Assembly: GCA_946185345.1 (NCBI GenBank)
Contig: CAMHJC010000013.1
Location: forward strand, 1 to 35,684
From: an uncultured Clostridia bacterium
Lineage (GTDB): Bacteria > Bacillota > Clostridia > Oscillospirales > Acutalibacteraceae
Length of the DNA: 35,684 nt
Direction of reading: 5' to 3'
Part shown: one piece after another, positions 20,885-28,412 of the stretch
Layout: every line of letters starts with the position of its first letter
How positions within the stretch are numbered: the stretch's first letter is position 1
Program-made: the position numbers and the translations under genes
The notes under the pieces: generated by a model
Told to the model about the DNA's origin: nothing
Seen by the model: only the letters and a program-made list of their open reading frames with translations
Database searches by the model: none

Positions 20885-21832
20885 ATGATTGATACAGCTT
20901 TGAAACAGACGACCGGGCCGCTCAGCCTGGAGGGAATCATCATTAAGGGCATCGGCGGCTTCTATTACGTCGAATCACAGGGAAGCATTTACGAATGTCG
21001 GGCAAGGGGCGTGCTCCGGGGCAAGGGCGCCGGCACAGCAAGAATTACGCCTCTTGCCGGCGACAGATGCGTTATCACGGTGCATGAGGGCGGACTCGCC
21101 AGCCTTGACAGGATACTCGAACGGCGGAATTTTCTGCTGCGTCCTCCTCTCGCCAATCTCGACAATCTCTTCATCGTGGTGTCGCTCTGTCAGCCGCAGC
21201 CCAATGCGCTGATTGTCGACCGGTTCATTTCGCTGGCCGAACACAAGGACATTCAGCCGGTGGTGGTCATCACCAAGCTCGACCTCGCCGACGAAGGCGG
21301 ATTCGGTGAAATCTACCGCAGGGCAGGATTCACAGTGATCTACGCCGATTACACAGAGGAAAGCGGCGGTTTTCTCGATGAGATCCGCCGCATCATGAAG
21401 AACAAAATAAGCGCATTCGCCGGCAATACCGGCGCAGGCAAATCCACCCTGCTCAATGCGCTCTGTCCCGGACTCAACCGTGAGACCGGAGAAACCAGCA
21501 AAAAACTCGGACGCGGAAGACATACTACCCGTGAAACCGAGCTTTTCCCGCTTGATTTCAGCGGAAAGATTGCCGACACACCGGGATTTTCGTCATTTGA
21601 CGCGGAATTTGCCGAATTCGTCCGCAAGGACGAGCTGGCCGACACCTTCCGGGAATTTGCCGACTACACTCCCCATTGCCGCTTCACCGGCTGCTCCCAC
21701 ACCTGCGAAAAAGGCTGCGCCGTGCTGGAAGCCGTGCGCCGGGGAGAAATATCCCGGTCACGGCACGACAGCTACGTCACGCTTTACAATGAGGTCAAGG
21801 ATATCAAGGACTGGGAGAATAGAAAAAAATGA
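20885..21832 (+). CDS. rsgA: Ribosome small-subunit-dependent GTPase A
   Basis: Circularly permuted GTPase: ITKLDLAD (G4) before GNTGAGKSTLLNAL (G1), DTPGFSSF (G3), zinc motif CRFTGCSHTCEKGC. Confidence 0.95.
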   Translation: MIDTALKQTTGPLSLEGIIIKGIGGFYYVESQGSIYECRARGVLRGKGAGTARITPLAGDRCVITVHEGGLASLDRILERRNFLLRPPLANLDNLFIVVSLCQPQPNALIVDRFISLAEHKDIQPVVVITKLDLADEGGFGEIYRRAGFTVIYADYTEESGGFLDEIRRIMKNKISAFAGNTGAGKSTLLNALCPGLNRETGETSKKLGRGRHTTRETELFPLDFSGKIADTPGFSSFDAEFAEFVRKDELADTFREFADYTPHCRFTGCSHTCEKGCAVLEAVRRGEISRSRHDSYVTLYNEVKDIKDWENRKK

Positions 21833-22473
21833 AATGCGTCATACTTTCAGCCGGTCAGATATCGGATTACGGGCTGATGAAACAATACATAGGGCCGGAG
21901 GATTATATTATCGCCGCCGACGGAGGATGCCGTCATCTGGCGCCTCTCGGCGTGAAGGCCGACTTCGTGCTGGGTGATTTTGACTCGCTGGGATATGTCC
22001 CGGAGGAAGCCGCCGAGGTGTATTCTCCTCGCAAGGACGACACCGACACCATGCTTGCCGTCAAGCACGGACTGCTCAAAGGATGGGATGATTTCGCCAT
22101 TCTCGGCGGTCTGGGCGGAAGGCTTGACCACACGGCGGCCAATATTACGGCGCTGGAATATCTGCGGTCGCACGGAGTGCACGGAATTCTGGCGGACGAA
22201 ACCACCGTTGTGCGGATTTTCGGCCCGGGCGACATTATCAGACCAAGCCCTGACCGCCGTGCGGAGGATTATTTTTCGCTATTTCCCTTCGGCTGTCCAT
22301 ACGCCGTGGTGAGCATCAGCGGCGTGATGTATCCTCTGGAAAGATTCAGACTGAATTCCGACTTTCCGCTCGGCGTGAGCAATCACGTCACCGATCCCGA
22401 AAAATTCAGCATGACCATTCACGAAGGCACCGTGGCAGTGATGGAATGCCGTGAGAAAAGTGCGGAGCTGTGA
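21829..22473 (+). CDS. thiN: Thiamine pyrophosphokinase
   Basis: 'AADGGCRHLAPLGVKADFVLGDFDSLG ... KDDTDTMLAVKHGL ... GGLGGRLDHTAANI'; ATGA overlap with rsgA. Confidence 0.94.
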   Translation: MKCVILSAGQISDYGLMKQYIGPEDYIIAADGGCRHLAPLGVKADFVLGDFDSLGYVPEEAAEVYSPRKDDTDTMLAVKHGLLKGWDDFAILGGLGGRLDHTAANITALEYLRSHGVHGILADETTVVRIFGPGDIIRPSPDRRAEDYFSLFPFGCPYAVVSISGVMYPLERFRLNSDFPLGVSNHVTDPEKFSMTIHEGTVAVMECREKSAEL

Positions 22474-22476
22474 ACG

Positions 22477-22694
22477 AGTTTGGAGTGTGGAGTTGTGAAA
22501 AAGTTTGGAGTTTGGAGTGTGGAGTGAATGAGCGCCTTCGGCGCTGGAATGTAAGCGCTCACATTCGTTCGCTTTTGCGAAAAACACAATCAGCCTGAAA
22601 AAGCCATTTAAGCGAGCGTATGCGAGCGTTATATTTCAAGGCGCTTTGCGCCTTCCACAACTCCACACTCCACACTCCACACTCCAAACTATAG
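22477..22694. repeat. Modular heptad/palindrome element E (thiN-hydrolase gap)
   Basis: AGTTTGG-AGTGTGG-AGTTGTG, AGTTTGG x2-AGTGTGG, GCGCCTTCGGCGC, CGCTCACATTCGTTCGCTTTTG, AGCGAGCGTATGCGAGCG, AAGGCGCTTTGCGCCTT, ACTCCAC x3-ACTCCAA (22660-22687). Confidence 0.95.
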
Positions 22695-22710
22695 AAACGG
22701 GGGTATTTTT

Positions 22711-24270
22711 ATGCGGCTTGGCTTCTCTTATGTCGGGCTGATTTATCTTGTGCTGCTGATGGTTCCCAATATCATCTGGATGAAGCGTCAGCCGAAGGAT
22801 TACGGGAACTATGTCGGCAACGAAAACAAGCTGCTGCTGGCCTTTGAAAGAGCCGGCGAGGTACTTGTAAGCGCCACGGCGCTGGTGTTTGCCGACTTCA
22901 ATTTAAGGCGCTGGGACTTATGGTGTCTGTGGCTGGTGATTTCCTTCGGGCTGATGGTGCTGTATGAGGTTTTCTGGGTGCGGTACTTCCGCAGCGAGAA
23001 AACGATGGCCGATTTTTACAGCAGTATTCTGAAAATTCCCGTGGCAGGCGCAACGCTTCCTGTGGCGGCCTTTTTCCTGCTCGGCATTTACGGCAGCAAT
23101 ATTCTGATGATGATTTCAACGGTCATCCTCGGAATCGGCCACATCGGCATTCATCTGGCGCACAGAAGGGAAGTCTGCGGCGAGAAGAAAAAGAAGCCTC
23201 TCCTTCTCCGTATCGTCAAATGGGCGGCCGTCGTGCTGTCGGCCGTAATATTCGGCGTCATGTCGGCGGTCATCGCCATCCGGAATGTTCGTTACGTGGG
23301 GCATTATCCTGAATTTTTCGGCGGCGTGGAGGAGGAACTTTACCTGACGCTGGGCGGTCAGGAACAGTATATCCTCATGACCGGAAAGGATACTGCCAAT
23401 CCGGTGATCGTCTATCTCCACGGCGGCCCCTCATCGCCCGATTCGTATGTGACCTATTCGTTTGCCGATCAGCTGACGGAGGAATTCACCTTTGTGTGCT
23501 GGGAACAGAGAGGATGCGGCAAAACCTATTTCAGAAATACCGACAAAGACCCCGACAACGCCACCGCTTCGTTTGAACAGGCGCTTGACGACCTTGACGG
23601 ACTGGTCGACTATCTCAGGGAACGCTTCGGTCAGGAAAAAGTCATCATTATGGGACATTCCTACGGCACGATTCTCGGAAGTCAGTACGTGCTGCGTCAT
23701 CCCGAAAAGGTGTCCGCTTATGTGGCCGTGGCGCAGGTCGTTTCCCTGGAAACCAGCGATGTATACAGCTATCAGGACGCTCTGAGCAGAGCAAAGGCGG
23801 CCGGAGACGACACTTCGGCGCTCGAAGAAGCCTATTCCGTGGTTGTGCGTGACCCGAGCCTGCCCAACCTGATGGCGCTGCGCCGGAAAGTTTCGGCCTA
23901 TCACCCGGTAAGCGTGCAGGATCATTCGACATGGTACGCGCTGACCTCTCCCTACTTCGGAATGGACGATTTCAGGTGGTTCCTCGTGCAGCTGGGAGAT
24001 ATGGAGGATTATTTTGCCCTTAACTCGCAGCTGTTTGACTACACCATGGCATTTGACGCCGGCAGCCAGGGCATGGCATATGCCGTGCCTGTGTATTTCA
24101 TCTCCGGCTCGGACGACTGGGTCTGTCCGGTGGATTCTGTGAAGTCTTTTTACGAAGGCATATCCGCTCCGAAGAAGGATCTTTGTGTCATCGAAGGCTG
24201 CGGCCACAATGTGCAGTATTCGCTGCCCGATGAATTCGCCGATTGTGTGCTGAAAGAGCTGCGGCGCTGA
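22711..24270 (+). CDS. Membrane-anchored alpha/beta-hydrolase (proline iminopeptidase-like)
   Basis: About 190-aa multi-TM N-terminus, then hydrolase fold: VIVYLHGGPSSPDSY, CWEQRGCGKTYF, nucleophile elbow GHSYG, late His in GCGHNVQYS. Confidence 0.85.
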   Translation: MRLGFSYVGLIYLVLLMVPNIIWMKRQPKDYGNYVGNENKLLLAFERAGEVLVSATALVFADFNLRRWDLWCLWLVISFGLMVLYEVFWVRYFRSEKTMADFYSSILKIPVAGATLPVAAFFLLGIYGSNILMMISTVILGIGHIGIHLAHRREVCGEKKKKPLLLRIVKWAAVVLSAVIFGVMSAVIAIRNVRYVGHYPEFFGGVEEELYLTLGGQEQYILMTGKDTANPVIVYLHGGPSSPDSYVTYSFADQLTEEFTFVCWEQRGCGKTYFRNTDKDPDNATASFEQALDDLDGLVDYLRERFGQEKVIIMGHSYGTILGSQYVLRHPEKVSAYVAVAQVVSLETSDVYSYQDALSRAKAAGDDTSALEEAYSVVVRDPSLPNLMALRRKVSAYHPVSVQDHSTWYALTSPYFGMDDFRWFLVQLGDMEDYFALNSQLFDYTMAFDAGSQGMAYAVPVYFISGSDDWVCPVDSVKSFYEGISAPKKDLCVIEGCGHNVQYSLPDEFADCVLKELRR

Positions 24271-24322
24271 AAAAATCTGTCACCGATTCCGCATGGCAGC
24301 GTATGATGTTATTGCAGGGATG

Positions 24323-24353
24323 CTGATACCCGAAGCCTCCCCTGCCATACAAT
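24323..24353 (+). promoter_or_regulatory. Candidate sigma-E promoter of spoVM
   Basis: ATA (24326-24328) - 17 nt - CATACAAT (24346-24353), compared from memory with the B. subtilis sigma-E consensus ATA-N16-18-CATACAnT; predicted start ~20 nt before the spoVM start codon. Confidence 0.6.
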
Positions 24354-24379
24354 ACATCACACATGCGGAGGTAATACTT

Positions 24380-24460
24380 ATGAAAATCGTTGTAGTCAGA
24401 AGCCCGAAGGCACTTGCTCCCATACTCAGACTGGTTTTCAAAATCAAGAAGGAAGCCTGA
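24380..24460 (+). CDS. spoVM: SpoVM-like stage V sporulation micropeptide (26 aa), absent from the ORF track
   Basis: Translation MKIVVVRSPKALAPILRLVFKIKKEA; GGAGGT Shine-Dalgarno at 24367-24372; same length as B. subtilis SpoVM with K2, P9, K10, L12, I15, R17 at identical positions; downstream of thiN; followed by a terminator. Confidence 0.9.
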   Translation: MKIVVVRSPKALAPILRLVFKIKKEA

Positions 24461-24483
24461 AACCATTGCCCTGCGGCACATTC

Positions 24484-24531
24484 AAAAACCGCACCTGAAG
24501 GATCCTGCCGATTCTTCAGGAGCGGTTTTTT
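24484..24531 (+). terminator. Rho-independent terminator of spoVM
   Basis: AAAAACCGC-a-CCTGAAG / CTTCAGG-a-GCGGTTTTTT stem followed by T run. Confidence 0.9.
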
Positions 24532-24643
24532 GCCGTTATTTGCGCCTGTATTCCGGCGATGCCTTGCCTCTTTCTCAGTGGCTATTGCCGTGTTCGCCTT
24601 TAAAATATTCCGTACTGTAATATTTTAATCCGATATTACAATA

Positions 24644-24700
24644 ATCCCGCCGCGGGGAGCATTTTCCGAAAAAATGACTCGGCCGCAGCGGGATATTTTT
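24644..24700. terminator. Hairpin in the spoVM/ilvD convergent gap
   Basis: ATCCCGCCGCGG (24644-24655) / CCGCAGCGGGAT (24683-24694), 12-bp stem with one mismatch, T-rich tract on the plus-strand side. Confidence 0.5.
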
Positions 24701-24718
24701 GATTGATGAAACAAAGAA

Positions 24719-26380
24719 TTATTCGTCCTTGAGGAATACGGCGCCCTGGGAACCGCTGCTGACATGCTGATAATAGCGGGCCAGATATCCCTTGAGGTTC
24801 TTTTCGGGAGCCTTCCAGGCCTCACGGCGCTTGGCGATTTCATCGTCATCGACTTCGAGGGTGAGGGTTCTGTTGGTAATGTCGACATTGATCATATCGC
24901 CGTCCTGAATGAGTCCGATGAGTCCGCCGGCAGCCGCTTCGGGAGAAACATGGCCAATGGCAGCGCCTCTGGTGGCGCCGCTGAAGCGTCCGTCGGTGAT
25001 GAGGGCAACCGATTTGTCCAGACCCATGCCGACCAGAGAAGCGGTCGGATTGAGCATTTCACGCATACCGGGGCCGCCCTTCGGGCCTTCGTAGCGGATA
25101 ACGACAACGTCGCCCTCCTGAATCTTGCCGCCGAGTATTGCCTCGCTGGCGTCCTCCTCGCTGTCGAAGCACTTGGCCGGGCCACGGTGCTGCATCATTT
25201 CGGGAGCCACGGCGCCCTGCTTGACCACAGCGCCTTCCTCGGCGATGTTGCCTCTGAGCACGGCAATGCCGCCGTCCTTGCGGTGAGGATTGTTCAGCGT
25301 GCGGATCACGGTGCCGTCTGCTTCGGGCGCATAGGAAATGCGGTCGGCGACAGTGCCGGAAACGGTGAGACATTCGGTGTTGATCAGGCCGGCCTTGCTC
25401 AGTTCCTTGAGCACTGCCTCAATGCCGCCCATTTCCTCCAGATCCTCGATGAAGATCTGGCCGGCGGGATTGAGCTTGCAGATCTGAGGAGTGGTCTTGC
25501 TGATATCGTCGATGATCTCCATATTGATGGGACAGCCGGCTTCATAGGCGATGGCGGTGAGATGCAGCACCGTGTTGGTGGAGCAGCCGAGCGCCATTTC
25601 GGAACGCAGCGCGTTTTCAAGCGATTTGGGAGTGATGATGTCAAGCGGCTTGATGTCCTTTTTGAGCAGCTCCATGACTCTTTCGCCGCTCATCTTGGCA
25701 AGTCTGCGGCGCTTGGCCGAAACCGCCAGACAGGTGGCGGCTCCCGGAAGCGACATGCCGATGGCTTCGGTGAGACAGTTCATGGAATTGGCGGTGTACA
25801 TGCCGGAGCAGGAACCGCAGGTCGGGCATGCCTTTGCCTCCAGCTCCTGGAGCTTGCGGGAGTCGATCTTGCCGGCGGAATAGCTGCCGACCGCTTCGAA
25901 CATCTCGGAAAGACCGTACTTGTTGCTGTCGCACTTGCCGGACATCATCGGGCCGCCGCTGATGAAGATGGCCGGAATATTCAGACGGCAGGCGGCCAGC
26001 AGCATGCCGGGAACGATCTTGTCACAGTTGGGAATGAATACCACGGCGTCCATCGGATGAGCCGTGAGCATGACCTCGATGGAGTCGGCAATCAGCTCTC
26101 TGGATGGCAGGGAGTATTTCATGCCGGGGTGATTCATGGCCAGACCGTCGCACACGCCGATGGTCTGGAATTCAAACGGCACGCCGCCTGCGTTGCGGAT
26201 ACCGGCCTTGACGGCCTCGCCGATCTCACGCAGGTGCATGTGGCCGGGAATGTACTCGCTGTAGGAATTGACCACAGCGACAAAGGGACGCTTCATTTCG
26301 GAATCTGTGATGGAAAGAGCCTTGAGCAGGGAACGGTGAGGCGCTCTGCTGGGGCCTTCCTTGAGCATATCGCTTCTCAT
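24719..26380 (-). CDS. ilvD: Dihydroxy-acid dehydratase
   Basis: [75 protein letters not shown]. Confidence 0.97.
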   Translation of the reverse strand: MRSDMLKEGPSRAPHRSLLKALSITDSEMKRPFVAVVNSYSEYIPGHMHLREIGEAVKAGIRNAGGVPFEFQTIGVCDGLAMNHPGMKYSLPSRELIADSIEVMLTAHPMDAVVFIPNCDKIVPGMLLAACRLNIPAIFISGGPMMSGKCDSNKYGLSEMFEAVGSYSAGKIDSRKLQELEAKACPTCGSCSGMYTANSMNCLTEAIGMSLPGAATCLAVSAKRRRLAKMSGERVMELLKKDIKPLDIITPKSLENALRSEMALGCSTNTVLHLTAIAYEAGCPINMEIIDDISKTTPQICKLNPAGQIFIEDLEEMGGIEAVLKELSKAGLINTECLTVSGTVADRISYAPEADGTVIRTLNNPHRKDGGIAVLRGNIAEEGAVVKQGAVAPEMMQHRGPAKCFDSEEDASEAILGGKIQEGDVVVIRYEGPKGGPGMREMLNPTASLVGMGLDKSVALITDGRFSGATRGAAIGHVSPEAAAGGLIGLIQDGDMINVDITNRTLTLEVDDDEIAKRREAWKAPEKNLKGYLARYYQHVSSGSQGAVFLKDE

Positions 26381-26450
26381 GGGATATTACCTCCTGAAAT
26401 TTTTATAAAACAAAAAGCTGAATTACCCGCAAAAACGGGTGCTTTTATTT

Positions 26451-26479
26451 ATTGTAAATCCAATTGCCCGGATTGTCAA
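26451..26479 (-). promoter_or_regulatory. Putative sigma-A promoter of ilvD
   Basis: Minus strand TTGACA (26479-26474) - 17 nt - TACAAT (26456-26451); the short leader holds a small hairpin (ACCCG/CGGGT, 26425-26440). Confidence 0.75.
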
Positions 26480-26547
26480 TAATACGGTGAGAATATAACG
26501 TAAAATTATTGTTACGCCGTATCAATTCATTCTGACAGAGGCCGCCG

Positions 26548-28269
26548 TCAGCCCTTGCGGTTGTACCAGTAGATTTCCTTGCCTACCTGACAGCAGATGC
26601 CGTGAACGGTATCGGCAAAATAAAGGCTTGAATTGATCGGCCAGTGACCTATTATCTTTCCGTCGCAAAAGATGTCGCCGCTCGCATTTTTCGCATCCTC
26701 CGATACCCTGCAAAAATAGAGATACAGAGGTGCGACAGCGTATTTGTTGCAGTCGGATTCCAGCGTATAAAGGCCCGACTTTTTCAGATTGTAATAGGAA
26801 GAGCCTGCCTCGCCCTCCGTCACTTCCTTTTCCCTGCCGTCATATGTCACCAGCACCAGGCTGACTTGGGAAGACGAATCGACCTTGTGCAGGTACACGC
26901 CTTCTTTGGTAACGCCTAAGGTCGCGCCAAGATTCATACCCGAAATATCCCGCACTACGCCGATGTATTGTCCCGGATACTGCTTCATTTTCGCCGCATT
27001 GAAACACAGATTGTATTTGATATCATCCTTCTCAAACAGCTTTTTGCCATGGAAATCATACACTGTCAGTTGATAGGACGCATTCTCCTGTGTCCTGGCC
27101 ACGGCAATCAGCTCATCCTCCTCATAAACTCTCAGGGATTTGGATTCGTCCGTCCTGAACGCCACTTCGTTTGTTTGGAGATTTTCCAAAGACCAGTCTT
27201 TGTTTTTTATCAGGCACCAGCCGTCATCGGTCAGCAGCTTGCCATAAGCAAGGTCTGACACGTCATCGAATCGGGCAATTATCTGTCCCTTTTTGTTTTT
27301 TACTTCGACAGCATCTACCCGGTTGCCGTTACTGTCAACCGTGACAAACTCTCTCTTCAGTTCCGGCAGTATTTTTCCGGGGATATCTTTCCAGACCGTG
27401 AAAATCACCTGATAATAAGAGTATTCGCCGCCGTCAATGACAATTTTCGCCATGATGCTGCAATCCACTGTCAATTTGCTTGTGATGCGGTTGATCACCT
27501 TGCCGTCGGACAATCGGATAAATTCGGCGACGTTATTTTCGCCCAGCAGAGCCACGTCATCCGACGTCATTCCTATAAAGCCGAAGGTATCCGCAGTTGT
27601 CCTGCTATACAGCACCTTTCCGTCAGGCTGCGCCAGAAGGAACTGATGACCGGCGTCATCCTGGGCGCATACCTTGCCGTACCGGTCGTAGTAGTGCATA
27701 CGGTCATAGTCGAAATGCAACAGCTCCTCGCCGGTGGCCTTGATCAGTCCGTACTTTTCACCCTTTTTGGCAAGGAGGATATCCGGATACAGATTATTGT
27801 CGATAAATGAAAGATAATCGTATTCAAAGGGAAGCGTCGTTTTTCCTTCATAATCCACTGCGCCGTATTTTTCGGTGCTGTCGGTCATGATCATGTAATC
27901 AAAGGAAGCTTGCTGCAAATCGTTTTCCGTCTCAAACATCAGGCCGGTCTTGGCGCGCGACTGAATGGATATGCGGCTGCCGCTGCCCGATCCGCCGGAA
28001 AATACCAGCACCAGGACAATGATGATTCCGGCAGTCAGCAGAAGGACGCCTGCCGCGCCGCAGATGACCGCCAGCTTCTTTTTGCGGGATTGAGCCGCGA
28101 AACGGGTGAATAGATTGCCGCTCTTTTTGTCCGGCTGATATTCCGGAGGATAATAGATGCCGCCTCCCTGATATCCCAGCGAATCCCCTGGCTCCTTCTG
28201 CCTTGCTCCGCACATGGGACAATATACAGCAAGGGGGCTGATTTCGCTGCCGCAGTTTATACAATACAT
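26548..28269 (-). CDS. Zinc-ribbon / single-TM protein with WG-like repeats
   Basis: MYCINCGSEISPLAVYCPMCGARQ zinc ribbon, TM 'LAVICGAAGVLLLTAGIIIVLVLVF', then EKYGAVDYEGKTTLPFEYDYLSF / EKYGLIKATGEELLHFDYDRM WG-like repeats; ends IYWYNRKG. Confidence 0.8.
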   Translation of the reverse strand: MYCINCGSEISPLAVYCPMCGARQKEPGDSLGYQGGGIYYPPEYQPDKKSGNLFTRFAAQSRKKKLAVICGAAGVLLLTAGIIIVLVLVFSGGSGSGSRISIQSRAKTGLMFETENDLQQASFDYMIMTDSTEKYGAVDYEGKTTLPFEYDYLSFIDNNLYPDILLAKKGEKYGLIKATGEELLHFDYDRMHYYDRYGKVCAQDDAGHQFLLAQPDGKVLYSRTTADTFGFIGMTSDDVALLGENNVAEFIRLSDGKVINRITSKLTVDCSIMAKIVIDGGEYSYYQVIFTVWKDIPGKILPELKREFVTVDSNGNRVDAVEVKNKKGQIIARFDDVSDLAYGKLLTDDGWCLIKNKDWSLENLQTNEVAFRTDESKSLRVYEEDELIAVARTQENASYQLTVYDFHGKKLFEKDDIKYNLCFNAAKMKQYPGQYIGVVRDISGMNLGATLGVTKEGVYLHKVDSSSQVSLVLVTYDGREKEVTEGEAGSSYYNLKKSGLYTLESDCNKYAVAPLYLYFCRVSEDAKNASGDIFCDGKIIGHWPINSSLYFADTVHGICCQVGKEIYWYNRKG

Positions 28270-28412
28270 ACCGATTACTTCCTTTATTGTTTTCTTTATT
28301 TTATATGATACGATGGATGAATACTGTCATATATTGACGAAACACATCACATTATGGCGAAAATGACGGTGCGCCGGACTTCCTGAAAAAGAAGCGCTCC
28401 TCACGCCGTCCG

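Noticed and set aside
18913-20952. 679-aa minus-strand ORF opposite prkC
   Set aside because: Shadow ORF: the plus strand encodes an unmistakable kinase; the antisense product is His/Asp/Val/Gly-rich low-quality sequence.
22477-22694. Heptad/palindrome element as a CRISPR or an attenuator
   Set aside because: No regular spacer structure; same cassettes recur at unrelated genes, so gene-specific attenuation is unlikely.
26381-26470. T-box or leader-peptide attenuator upstream of ilvD
   Set aside because: Leader from predicted start to ATG is only ~65 nt with one short hairpin; too small for a T-box and no branched-chain leader peptide seen.
24764-26482. 572-aa plus-strand ORF opposite ilvD
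   Set aside because: Antisense shadow of ilvD caused by codon bias; no motif, RBS or family resemblance.
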